64,000 nt of DNA from Marinoscillum furvescens DSM 4134. Lineage in GTDB: Bacteria; Bacteroidota; Bacteroidia; Cytophagales; Cyclobacteriaceae. Shown here in pieces: positions 44,730-54,800 of the stretch. The translations under genes and the position numbers were made by a program. Each line of letters opens with the position of its first letter. Position 1 is the first letter of the stretch. The notes under the pieces are model-generated. The model was not told where the DNA came from. It made no database searches and saw nothing but the letters and a program-made list of their open reading frames with translations. The stretch spans positions 172,832 through 236,831 of the forward strand of contig NZ_QREG01000006.1 of NCBI RefSeq assembly GCF_003386095.1, read 5' to 3'.

Positions 44730-46850
44730 CTAGTAAAAAAATACCTGATCGGTTACGACGAGACTCTGCTTACCCGCATGCTGATGCCAGCCAGGCAATG
44801 CCGAATAAGGTGCTGCTTCCAATTTATAGTATCGGTAGTCGGTTTTGGGAAGTTTAATTTTTTCCACCTTCAACCCGTATTTCATTTCCCTGGTAAAAGG
44901 GACTTCCTGATCAAGTATGAGTGCCATGCTATCAGGTTGATTTCCTCCCCAAACTTTCACCCGTTTTGGGGGAGCAAATCGTCGCCAGTCTATTTGCGCA
45001 TAGCTCAACCCTATCTCATGAATAACAGAAGGCTTTTCTCCAAAATCAAACAATGCCTCCAATGGCTCTCCTACAAAAGCCAGCCAGGCTATAGGTGAGA
45101 GATTTTGCTGTCCTTTTACATCATCTATCAGACTGGCTCCATCTATAGCGCTAAATGTCCGGTATGGTTTAGTTTGCAATTGGGCAGAAACAGGGGTTTT
45201 CCCCTTGGGATACAGCTGGAAGGATTTTACCGTACTGGGCTGCCACCCTTCTTTATATGCTATGGTGCGTATGGTCACTACACTATCAAAATAAAAAGGC
45301 TGTTCCGCATTAAAAAGCTGGGAGCTGGAATCAGGCTCAGACTGGTCCAGAGTATAGCGAATGTCCACGTCACCCAACTGATGCGTTAGCACTACAGGAT
45401 CATCTGAGCCAATAATCATTTTGCCGCTTGCCAGCTCAGGAGGGGTAAGCGGTAGCAGATCTTCCTCTGAAGGTTGAAACCCTTGCTCTATTTGCAGAGC
45501 TGGGAAGCGCACTTGCAAGGCCTCTATGTGGCTGGAAGTAAGTGACGTATTCCAAAGATAGATGCGCTGCAGTGCCGGAAGCAAGTCCAGCACGTCAGCT
45601 ATGCCTTCATCCACGGAAGTCCCCGAAAGGGAAAGTGCTTTGAGTTTGGAGCATTTTTGTAAGCCTTTCAAATCTTCATTGCTCACGGCAGTGAAGTTGA
45701 GGTTGAGCTTTTCCAAATTGGTGAAGCCAGCTATCACTTTCAAATCCTCCGTATTGACAGGCAAATAAGATAGGTTGAGCTGTACGATCTGCTCACGCAC
45801 TGCGCTCAGTTCTGCAATAGACTTGCGGTCAAAAGCTGCACTTCCAAAGATCGAAGCTACGATGGCTGGGGAATTAGGAGCTATATTTTCTACTTTCCTG
45901 TAAGGGCCATTGAGTTCACGAATGACCTTACTATTTGCTGCCTCAAAATCGTAAGAATCGGCTCCAGTTTCTAAATGCTCTACTACATAGGGCATCAGTT
46001 TTGAGTTTTTGTCTACTTCGCTTAGTCGCATAGTGGTATTTGCTCCTGCCGCCAGCCAATCTTTTAGCAGCTGCACCTCTGAGTCGGTGAGTTGAGGTTT
46101 TCCTTCCGGAGGCATGTGCTCTTTGTGGTCCATTGGCAGCATAGCCCTATGTATGAGCGCACTCTCTTCTATGTTTCCTTTTTGCCATAGGGGACCATTT
46201 TCACCACCCTTTAGCAAGGCCTCCAGACTTGAGACATCCAATCCGCCTTTATGCTTCTGAGCATTGTGACAGCTTTGGCATTTGCTTTCCAAAATAGGAT
46301 GAATCATTGCTGCAAAGACGGTAGTATCCCTGTATGCAGTAGGTTCTGTTTGCCTGATAGGCTCAAATACGAAATCCACCCCATGGGTAAGGCTCGCTCC
46401 GAAGTGTCCGGCTACAATAACCAGGAGTACGTTGGTAAACAAGACCGATTTGTACACCAATAAAGCCTTGTCGGCCACCAGCATGACATAGCTTAGGTAA
46501 GCGACAAATACCCCGGTCCATTTGTGCCAGAACATGACCTCAGAGTCATAGCCCTCCCGATATAAAAAATAGCCCATCAGCACCGCTACAGTAGCCGAAA
46601 ATGTCATGAGCAGGAGCATAAACTCACGTACCAGCAGGTAAGAGGCACGTTCGAGGTATGAGCTAAAAACCTCCAAAAGGGCCAGCAAAACGACAATAGC
46701 TATGGGAAAGTGAAGCACGAGTGGGTGCAAACGTCCTACAGGCTGTAGCCAAACAGGGATCTCCACTTTGTGATCAAAAAACAGCAAAAAAGTAAGCAGT
46801 GCCAGCATGCAAAACACCACCGTAGCAATGGAATTTCTCAGGTTTCTCAT
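44730..46850 (-). CDS. DUF2231 membrane / planctomycete-type cytochrome c / LRR protein
   Basis: 706 aa. Residues ~10-160 are a membrane domain with four to five helices and His-rich turns (GRLHPLVLHFPIAIVVLL), the DUF2231 pattern. A PSCyt1-like cytochrome c follows with the haem site CQSCH (191-195) and a distal MPPEGKPQLTDSEVQLLKDW that supplies the axial Met. Residues ~360-460 are leucine-rich repeats (NLEKLNLNFTAVSNEDL, KLKALSLSGTSVDEG). Residues ~485-560 look like a chitobiase-type C-terminal fold (VDIRYTLDQSEPDSSS), then a discoidin-like end. It is the last gene of a four-gene operon, 3 nt after the DUF1501 gene. An electron-transfer role in the periplasm is expected; partner and donor unknown. 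Confidence 0.85.
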   Translation of the reverse strand: MRNLRNSIATVVFCMLALLTFLLFFDHKVEIPVWLQPVGRLHPLVLHFPIAIVVLLALLEVFSSYLERASYLLVREFMLLLMTFSATVAVLMGYFLYREGYDSEVMFWHKWTGVFVAYLSYVMLVADKALLVYKSVLFTNVLLVIVAGHFGASLTHGVDFVFEPIRQTEPTAYRDTTVFAAMIHPILESKCQSCHNAQKHKGGLDVSSLEALLKGGENGPLWQKGNIEESALIHRAMLPMDHKEHMPPEGKPQLTDSEVQLLKDWLAAGANTTMRLSEVDKNSKLMPYVVEHLETGADSYDFEAANSKVIRELNGPYRKVENIAPNSPAIVASIFGSAAFDRKSIAELSAVREQIVQLNLSYLPVNTEDLKVIAGFTNLEKLNLNFTAVSNEDLKGLQKCSKLKALSLSGTSVDEGIADVLDLLPALQRIYLWNTSLTSSHIEALQVRFPALQIEQGFQPSEEDLLPLTPPELASGKMIIGSDDPVVLTHQLGDVDIRYTLDQSEPDSSSQLFNAEQPFYFDSVVTIRTIAYKEGWQPSTVKSFQLYPKGKTPVSAQLQTKPYRTFSAIDGASLIDDVKGQQNLSPIAWLAFVGEPLEALFDFGEKPSVIHEIGLSYAQIDWRRFAPPKRVKVWGGNQPDSMALILDQEVPFTREMKYGLKVEKIKLPKTDYRYYKLEAAPYSALPGWHQHAGKQSLVVTDQVFFY

Positions 46851-46853
46851 GGG

Positions 46854-48308
46854 TTAAGCAATGATATCGTTGACTACATGACCATGTACATCAGTAAGCC
46901 GAAAACGTCTACCCAGGTACTTATAAGTCAACTTTTCGTGATCAAGGCCCATCAAATGCAAGATGGTAGCCTGCAGATCGTGCACGTGCACCGGGTCTTT
47001 CACGATGTTGTACCCGAACTCATCCGTTTCGCCATGGGTAATACCTCCTTTCACCCCTCCACCGGCCATCCATATGCTATAGCACCTTGGATGGTGATCT
47101 CTTCCATAGTTACCATCAGTAAGTTTTCCCTGGCAATAGTTGGTTCGTCCAAACTCTCCACCCCAGATTATGAGGGTTTCGTCCAGCAAACCACGCTGTT
47201 TGAGGTCTTGCACCAGTGCTGCTGAAGCCCTGTCTACGTCTTTGGCCTGTTGTGGCATCTCCCCTACCAGATTGTTGTGCTGGTCCCACCCTTGATGGTA
47301 AAGCTGTACAAATCGAACGCCCGATTCGGACAGCTTCCTGGCCAGAAGGCAATTGGAAGCATAAGTACCTGGCGTAAGGCAGTCTGCACCGTACATTTTG
47401 ATGATGTGGTCAGGCTCTTTAGACAGGTCGGTCACTTCAGGCACTGCGGTCTGCATGCGATAGGCCATCTCATACTGCTTGATCTTGGCATGAATTTCCG
47501 GATCGCCAAACTCTTCGTAACCCTGAGCATTGAGTGCTTCCAGGTGATCCAGCATCTTTCGTCGGTTTTTCATATCTATGCCATCGGGGTTATTGAGGTA
47601 CAGTATAGGGTCTTCGCTTGCGCTAAACTGCACGCCTTGATGAATGCTCTCCAAAAACCCATTGGACCACAGCTTGGAGTACACTCCCTGCCCGTTGCCT
47701 TTGCCACGTGAGAGTAGCACACAAAATGCCGGTAGGTTTTGGTTTTCGCTTCCCAGTCCATAGCTCATCCAGGCACCCATACTGGGACGATTGCCCTGCT
47801 GAGCTCCCGTTTGGATAAACGTAAGTGCCGGATCATGATTGATCGCTTCGGTATGCATGCTCTTGATCACACAGATGTCATCGGTGATTTTGGCAATGTT
47901 TGGAAAAAGTTCACTGACCCACGTACCCGACTGCCCATATTGCCTAAACGCGAATTTTGAACCTACCAATGGAAATTTGCTCTGACCGGAGGTCATGCCT
48001 GTGAGGCGCTGACCGTCCCTTACCGACTCTGGTAAGTCCTGACCATGCATTTTGTGGAGCAGTGGTTTGTAGTCAAAACTCTCCAATTGGGACGGAGCAC
48101 CATTTTGCACCAGCATAATGATGCGCTTAGCTTTCGGTGCAAAGTGCCTTATCCCAGCCTGTAGTTTTTCGGCCTGAGAAGATGTCCCACTAAACATATC
48201 TGGAACCAGTAATGACCCCAGGGCAGCACTCCCTAATCCCAGAGCAGCTTTACCCAAAAAATGACGCCTATTGATGTTAAATCTATTTTCTAAGAATTCC
48301 TTATCCAT
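46854..48308 (-). CDS. DUF1501 (sulfatase-like alkaline-phosphatase fold) Tat-exported protein
   Basis: 484 aa with a twin-arginine leader (NRRHFLGKAALGLGSAALGSL, RR at 14-15). DUF1501 signatures: AKRIIMLVQNGAPSQLESFDYKP, GDQCVIKSMHT-like DDICVIKSMHTEAINHDPA, LIIWGGEFGRTNYCQGK, GRDHHPRCYSIWMAGGGVKGG. The fold is that of the alkaline phosphatase/sulfatase superfamily, but it lacks the Cys/Ser formylglycine site, so the reaction is unknown. DUF1501 genes nearly always accompany DUF1549/DUF1553 cytochromes, as here (5 nt downstream of that gene, 3 nt upstream of the DUF2231 gene). Confidence 0.9.
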   Translation of the reverse strand: MDKEFLENRFNINRRHFLGKAALGLGSAALGSLLVPDMFSGTSSQAEKLQAGIRHFAPKAKRIIMLVQNGAPSQLESFDYKPLLHKMHGQDLPESVRDGQRLTGMTSGQSKFPLVGSKFAFRQYGQSGTWVSELFPNIAKITDDICVIKSMHTEAINHDPALTFIQTGAQQGNRPSMGAWMSYGLGSENQNLPAFCVLLSRGKGNGQGVYSKLWSNGFLESIHQGVQFSASEDPILYLNNPDGIDMKNRRKMLDHLEALNAQGYEEFGDPEIHAKIKQYEMAYRMQTAVPEVTDLSKEPDHIIKMYGADCLTPGTYASNCLLARKLSESGVRFVQLYHQGWDQHNNLVGEMPQQAKDVDRASAALVQDLKQRGLLDETLIIWGGEFGRTNYCQGKLTDGNYGRDHHPRCYSIWMAGGGVKGGITHGETDEFGYNIVKDPVHVHDLQATILHLMGLDHEKLTYKYLGRRFRLTDVHGHVVNDIIA

Positions 48309-48313
48309 AGCAA

Positions 48314-50626
48314 CTAGCTTTTGGTGATGGTTTCTTCCATGTTGTAAATCGTATGAATTACCTGCATCAGCGCAGCCACTGCTGTAGCATTGAGCTCTTT
48401 TGATTTAGGGTATTCACCCACACTTATGAAGGCTTTGGCCTCCTCTTGATTTTCATGAAAATGCAACTGCAAATCCTTCAAATAGCCCATAAGTATGGCA
48501 TGCTCCTCATTTTTGGGGTACCTGCACACGATCCTTCTAAATGCAGTGACCACTTTTTCTTCATCATCCGTTTCGGTGGATACTAAACGCTCCGCCAACA
48601 CTCGCGCTCCTTCCAGGATGGTGGGGTCATTGAGGATGACCAGTGCTTGCAGCGGAGTGCTGGTGGTAAGTCTGCGCACCTCGCACTGGTCTCTACTGGA
48701 GGCGTCAAAGGTGAGCATCACAGGCGGTGGCACGGTGCGCTTGATAAAGGTATAAATCCCCCTGCGGTAAAGATCTTCTCCATGGTCCTGGATGTACTCC
48801 TGAAGCATCCCTCTACCCGAAGTAGCGGCAGACCAGAGCCCATCAGGCTGATAAGGCTTTACACTAGGGCCTCCAACCTCTGAGTTGAGTAATCCACTGG
48901 AAGCCAGCACCATGTCTCGAATTAGCTCAGCCGGAAGACGAGATCGGGAATAGCGAGCCAGATACGTGTTTTCAGGGTCCAGACGCAGTTTCTTTTCGGT
49001 CACTTCACCAGACTGCCGGTACGTAGCAGATGTCACGATTTGTTTGACCAGCCGTTTGATGTCCCAGTCTTTCTGGAAGTCCAGTGCCAACCAATCCAAC
49101 AGCTCCGGGTGGGTAGGAAGGTCACCCTGCATCCCAAAGTCTCCTGCGGTCTTGACGATTCCTATGCCAAATATTTCCTGCCAGATTCGGTTTACAAATA
49201 CACGTGAGGTCAGTGGGTGCTCAGTGCTCAGCAGCCACTCTGCAAGTCCCTTTCGGTTTTGGGCAAAGCGCGTAGTATCGAAAGGCATCACAGCTTTTGG
49301 CATACTCTCGTAGACCACTTCTGCTTTGGCGTCATAGTTGCCACGAGTAAGTACGTGTGTGGTGCGTAGCCCCACAGAGTCTTTCATCACCATGACATCC
49401 AAACGGTCATCATCCTTTTTGTTGATAAAACTCAGCACATCTTCGAGGTACTCATCGGTGATGCGCATGTTTGGCGGATCAGCAAAAGAAGCATCGAAAG
49501 TTCCGAAAATACCTTTCTCAGGCACTTTATCGAAAAATGCGAAAGTACTGAAGTAGTCTTTTTGCGAAATGGGATCATACTTATGATCATGACACTTGGC
49601 ACATTCGAACGTTAGTCCCAGAAAAGCCTTTCCAAAGGTATTGGTACGGTCTGTGACATATTCGATACGATACTCTTCATCAATCACACCTCCTTCTTGT
49701 GTGATCTTATGGTTGCGATTGAAACCTGTAGCGAGTATTGCTTCTACATTGTGTTCTGGCAACAGATCTCCTGCCAGCTGCCAGGTGAGAAACTGGTCAT
49801 AAGGATAATTTTCGTTGAACGCATGAATGACCCAATCACGCCAGGGCCACATGGTGCGTAGCCCATCGTCCTGATAGCCATGAGAGTCTGCATAGCGGGC
49901 CACATCCAGCCAGTGGATGGCTATCTTTTCACCATAATGCTTGCTGGTGAGTAGCTCATCCACCACTTTGGCGTAAGCCTCATCTGAATCATCACTCATG
50001 AATCGCTCTTGCAGCTCCAAAGAAGGAGGAAGCCCTGTAAGGTCAAATGCTACACGTCTCAGTAGCCGCGCTTTGTCTGCCTGCTCATTTGGCTCCAGCC
50101 CCATGCTTTCCATTTGCTTGAGCACAAAAAAATCGATCGCATTGACCGGCCAGCTTTCCTGCTTTACTTCAGGTAGCGGCTGTGGCTTAGGAGGCACAAA
50201 AGCCCAGTGCTTTTTATACTCCGCCCCCTGGGCTATCCACTTTTCAATGATTTGTATTTCACGCTCGGTAAGCTTCAAGTTGGACGCTGCAGGAGGCATC
50301 AGCATGGTGGCATCTTCAGCGGTAATCCGCTGGTACACTGCCGAGCTCGCTGGATCTCCCGGCACGATGGCGTGTACATTAGGCTGATCTTTGAGCGCAG
50401 CATAGGCGCCTTCTTTGGTATCCAGACGCAGGCCAGATTCTCGCTTGTTAGCATCGGGACCATGGCAGACAAAGCACTTATCAGACAGAATGGGACGTAC
50501 ATGAATATTGTAATCCAACACTTCGGGTAGCTCTCCCAGGCCTGCTTCAGAAGTGAACCCCTGATCGCAAGAGGTGAAATACAGTCCGCTTACCAGTGTA
50601 CATAGCGCTAGTAACTGTCTGCTCAT
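48314..50626 (-). CDS. PSCyt1-DUF1549-DUF1553 (PSD1) cytochrome lipoprotein
   Basis: 770 aa from ATG 50626, chosen for its ATGA overlap with the upstream stop and for the lipoprotein leader MSRQLLALCTLVSGLYFTSC (Cys20). A planctomycete-type cytochrome c with haem motif CFVCH (51-55) and distal MPPAASNLKLTEREI comes first. DUF1549 follows (~165-370; AVNAIDFFVL-like start, DLTGLPPSLEL, HWLDVARYADSHGYQDDG, ECAKCHDHKYDPISQ with a second CxxCH), then DUF1553 (~465-720; HPLTSRVFVNRIWQ, GVVKTAGDFG-like, SRSRLPAELIRDMVLASSGLL). Two haem-binding motifs suggest a redox enzyme. The substrate is undefined for the family. Confidence 0.9.
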   Translation of the reverse strand: MSRQLLALCTLVSGLYFTSCDQGFTSEAGLGELPEVLDYNIHVRPILSDKCFVCHGPDANKRESGLRLDTKEGAYAALKDQPNVHAIVPGDPASSAVYQRITAEDATMLMPPAASNLKLTEREIQIIEKWIAQGAEYKKHWAFVPPKPQPLPEVKQESWPVNAIDFFVLKQMESMGLEPNEQADKARLLRRVAFDLTGLPPSLELQERFMSDDSDEAYAKVVDELLTSKHYGEKIAIHWLDVARYADSHGYQDDGLRTMWPWRDWVIHAFNENYPYDQFLTWQLAGDLLPEHNVEAILATGFNRNHKITQEGGVIDEEYRIEYVTDRTNTFGKAFLGLTFECAKCHDHKYDPISQKDYFSTFAFFDKVPEKGIFGTFDASFADPPNMRITDEYLEDVLSFINKKDDDRLDVMVMKDSVGLRTTHVLTRGNYDAKAEVVYESMPKAVMPFDTTRFAQNRKGLAEWLLSTEHPLTSRVFVNRIWQEIFGIGIVKTAGDFGMQGDLPTHPELLDWLALDFQKDWDIKRLVKQIVTSATYRQSGEVTEKKLRLDPENTYLARYSRSRLPAELIRDMVLASSGLLNSEVGGPSVKPYQPDGLWSAATSGRGMLQEYIQDHGEDLYRRGIYTFIKRTVPPPVMLTFDASSRDQCEVRRLTTSTPLQALVILNDPTILEGARVLAERLVSTETDDEEKVVTAFRRIVCRYPKNEEHAILMGYLKDLQLHFHENQEEAKAFISVGEYPKSKELNATAVAALMQVIHTIYNMEETITKS

Positions 50627-51702
50627 ACTCTTTCCAGTTTTATCGGGTAAGACTTCCCTGCGTTCCACTGGCAGATGTAGAGGTTTTTATCATCGTCCAC
50701 ACATACATCATGGCAATGCTTAAATATCGGCTTGTCCTGAAGCATGAGCTGGAGTTCATTCTTCCGGTACTTCGGACGCGTGCCTCCAGGATTGGAAACT
50801 ACTTTACCTTCTTTGTCTAAAATGGTCACAAAACCAGAATTTGGCGTTTGATTGAGGTACCTGAGTCGCGACCAGCAGACCCCTGCATACAGCGTGTCGT
50901 CATCGATGACTGGTCTGCATACGTAAGCTCCAGGTAAGAAAATAGTGGACAAGTACTCGCCATCCAGGGTGAATCTCTTGAAGGCGTTGTGCCCCCGAGA
51001 AGTACAGAGCAGCGTGGGCCCTGTAGCATCGCGGTAGTCTACTGTGACGCCATGCACGGTGCTAAACTGGCTGTCGCCATCGCCTTTCCCTCCAAACTTA
51101 CGGATAAATTCGCCTGTACTGCTAAACTGCAGCACCCACTGCGAACCATAGCCATCTGCCACATAGACTTCCCCATTGGGCCCTACAGCCGTTTCAGTGG
51201 GTTTGTAGGCATCGTCTTTTTCATACACGCCAATGGTACGTGGATCTGGAAGTCTGAGCACTTCCCGGCCATCCAGGGTCATCTTCACCACCGAAGGGTT
51301 TTCCCAGTGTGGATCACATATCCAGAGAAAATCTTCTTCGCCTTCCTGTGCCAGCGTGAGACCATGACCACTTTTAAAAGTGGTACCCCATGAATCCAAT
51401 AGTTTCCCAGACTTATCGTAAACGATAACATTGTTGTGTGTGTCATCGGTAATCATGTAGAGCTTGCCATTTCTGGCCTGCACCATTTCGTGGCAGTTGT
51501 TTACCGGAGTAGTGGCTGGATTGAGGTTTCCCCATGCCTGGTGTACGCGATACTTGAAAGCTCCATGACCAATAAGTTCATCTCCGAGCACTGGCCTGGA
51601 GATGATATTGAAACTAAAAGAAGGAATACTAGCAGCGGCAGCCACTACTGCTCCCTGCTTTAAAAAATTTCGTCTTGAATTGTAACTTGAAGATGTGCTC
51701 AT
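50623..51702 (-). CDS. Tat-exported NHL/six-bladed beta-propeller protein
   Basis: 359 aa from ATG 51702 (MSTSSSYNSRRNFLKQG), with a twin-arginine signal. NHL-type propeller strands run the whole length: NGKLYMITDDTHNNVIVYDKSGK, PNGEVYVADGYGSQWVLQFSSTGEFIRKFGG, DDDKNLYICQWNAGKSYPIKLERV. It is similar to peptidylglycine-lyase-like propellers but the catalytic function cannot be confirmed. It is the first gene of the cytochrome-module operon and overlaps the next by 4 nt. Possible role: sugar-acid or lactone binding protein, or a structural partner of the cytochromes (inference). Confidence 0.8.
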   Translation of the reverse strand: MSTSSSYNSRRNFLKQGAVVAAAASIPSFSFNIISRPVLGDELIGHGAFKYRVHQAWGNLNPATTPVNNCHEMVQARNGKLYMITDDTHNNVIVYDKSGKLLDSWGTTFKSGHGLTLAQEGEEDFLWICDPHWENPSVVKMTLDGREVLRLPDPRTIGVYEKDDAYKPTETAVGPNGEVYVADGYGSQWVLQFSSTGEFIRKFGGKGDGDSQFSTVHGVTVDYRDATGPTLLCTSRGHNAFKRFTLDGEYLSTIFLPGAYVCRPVIDDDTLYAGVCWSRLRYLNQTPNSGFVTILDKEGKVVSNPGGTRPKYRKNELQLMLQDKPIFKHCHDVCVDDDKNLYICQWNAGKSYPIKLERV

Positions 51703-51804
51703 ATTTGAACTTGTTCTGCACATCAAATTACGGTAATGACCACCCTGAATCAGATGGATTTATTGTTCATAGTGTTGGACTTAATGAGCAAAAACGCACT
51801 AAAA

Positions 51805-54800
51805 TCACTGTTTGAGTAGGTTTTTCTTTTTATCAGTGAAATGAGAAGGCGGATAGCCAAACTCCTTTTTGAAGCTACGAGAAAAATAGTGGTTATCGTT
51901 AAACCCTACACGGAAAGCGACCTCCTTCACTGAATATTCTCCAGTCTCCAGCAGCTGCCGTGCGTAAGTAAGGCGGTGGGTATTGATGTACTCTTTGATG
52001 GACTTGCCAGTAAGTGCCATCAGCTTGCGGTAGAGCTGAGAGCGACCCACCCCCATTTCCAGGCACAGCTCATCTATCGAAAAGTCATTGTCCGCCAGGT
52101 GCGTGTGCAACAGTTGATTGATAGCGGAAAGAAAATCCTCCTTGTCGTCTTTTTTTTCTTCCAGGTTTTGCTGGCCAAACTTGCGCACCAATGCCTGACG
52201 AGAGTCCAGCACATTTCTCACCTTTAGCTTTACTTCTGAGATGTTGAAGGGCTTTTGTATGTAGTCTTCGGCACCCGCTTTTAAGCCATCGAGTTTATCC
52301 TGAATGGATGTTTTTGCGGTAAGCAGTAGAATGGGTATGTGGTCAGTAAGCACATTGTTTTTGAGTTGGTTTACCACTTGTAGGCCATTTACCTCCGGCA
52401 TCATCACATCACATATGATCACGTCCGGCACCTGGGCTATTGCCAGCTTCACTCCATACTTACCGTTTTCAGCTTCTATGACCCGGTATTGAGCACTAAG
52501 CTCTTCACGCAGCAACTGCCGGATATCTTCATGGTCTTCGATAACCAAAATCAGTATCCGGTCATCTTCTGGTTTACCGGTGGCCAACTCATCTTCTACC
52601 TTCGAAACCAGCTCATGATCCTGAAAGCCGACCGGAAGCTCAATGGAGAAGTGTGTACCGCGCCCTTCTTCGCTATGGAAGGTAATCTGGCCACGATGCA
52701 GATCTACCAGCCCAGCTATCAAAGAGAGACCAATCCCACTACCGGCGGCCGGCAACTCCTTGAAGTCTAATTGGTAGAACCGGTCAAATATCTTGCTTTG
52801 AACTTCTTTGGGGATACCTACTCCTGTATCACGAATGTCTATTTTCATCTTCCCCGTTTGAATACACTGATTGGATACCGAATGCGGCAGCAATTCCACA
52901 TTGAGCCGAACATCCCCATTCCTGGGGGTAAACTTAATGGCATTGGCCACGAGATTCGTAATGATTTTTTCCACTACGTCCGCATCAAAATAGCATTTAG
53001 GGGTGTTTTTGGAATAATTTACTATAAAATTCACCTGACTTTCTTTGGCCCAGTAGGCATATGCACTTTTGATGTTTTCAATCAACCCCAAATGGTCTTG
53101 TTCGGCTACCTGCAACGGCTGCTGGTCTCCCTCAAGCTTTCGAAAATCCAGTATCTGATTGATGAGCTCCAGCAGTCGCTTGCTGTTTTTATACATCATG
53201 TCCAACACGCTCTTTCGCGGCACCACCTGCTCCTGCTTGTACTTATCTAGCGGTGCAGCAATGAGCGTAAGTGGCGTACGCAGCTCATGAGAGATGTTGG
53301 TAAAGAAGCGCAACTTCATCTGAGTGAGCTCTTCTGTCTGTTTTACGCGCTCTTTTTCCAGCTTAAACTGGTTTTTAGATTTTTCCCGTCTGATAAACAC
53401 CACTAAAATACCCGCAATAATCCCAGCCATCAGCAATAGGAACAGCAATCGAACCCATAACAGCTCCCAGTACGGCGGGGCAATAGCAATATGGATGGAC
53501 CGAATAGCTTCATTCCACACCCCATCTTCATTGCTGGTTTTTACCATGAACTTGTACTGGCCTGCGGGTATATTGGTATAGGTTGCTTTATTGGCACCTT
53601 TTGCTGCTACCCAATCTTCATCAAACCCCTCCAACTTGTATGCATACTGGCAGCGGTCATTGTCATCGTAATGAATGGCCCTAAATTCCAATTCGAATTT
53701 ATTGTCTGAATATTCCAACAGAATACTGTCTGCCACCATGATATGACTGGTGAGATGCCTACCACCCACTGCTACCTGTTCATTGTTAATCAGCAGGTTG
53801 GAAAGGTAGACAGAAGGGGTACTAGCACTTGGGTGGACCTGCTCCGGATCAAACACCATCAAGCCTGCTTCTGTGCCCACCAGTATGCGGCCATCGGTTA
53901 GCTTCAGGCTATTGGTCACGTGATCAGAACTAAGCCCTTTGCGACTGTTTAAGTTCATTACCTCCCCTGAATCAGGCTCAAAATAGTAGAGCCCTTCACC
54001 CCTACTTCCCACCCAAAGCCCTCCAGCATCGTCCACCTCCATGGTGGTCACAGACACATCTCTCAAAGCATCGTGCTGGATTCTGCTAAAGGATTTTCCG
54101 TCATCGTTTAAGCAGCAGACACCCATCATGCTACCAACCCAAAGCCTCCCCTGCTGATCTTCTTTGAGGTCTCGAATGAATTGCCCATTGAGGGTAGTGG
54201 TATCACCGATCACATGACGATAATGTGTGAACGACTGATCTTTCGGATGGTACTTTTTCAGGCCATCGCCATCCGTCCCCAGCCAAATCTCCCCACTGCT
54301 CGACTGAAAGATTTTGTGCACGTGATGAAAATACCCCAGCTCATTGGGTTTGGCGTTGGGATTACAATGTATATGTCTGATTGTGCGGCTTTTCAGATCA
54401 AGCTGAGAAACACCCAGGATTCGACCTATCCAAAGCACACTATCACGGGTAAGCGCCAGGCATTTGACTTCCGTAGTAATGCCATGCGGTTCTTCCCAGC
54501 GCTTGCTTCCATCTTCATTGTAAGCACGTACCGCCAATTGATCAGCCAGATACATCGTACCATGTGAATCACTCTCCATCAATGGGTTGTGCATCGGGAA
54601 AGGAAAACTGCGGACTACTGTAAATTCGGTCTTATCGTAGATCGTCACCTTTACTCCATCAGCAACCCAAAGATAGTTTGGGGTGGATTGCAGGTGTACT
54701 GCTGGTTGTCCTTCCAAAAAAGGTTTGAATATGGGTGCTTTTTGATCTATCAAGAAAAAGCTACCTCTATCCCCCAGCACCCAGGTATCTCCAGTCTTTT

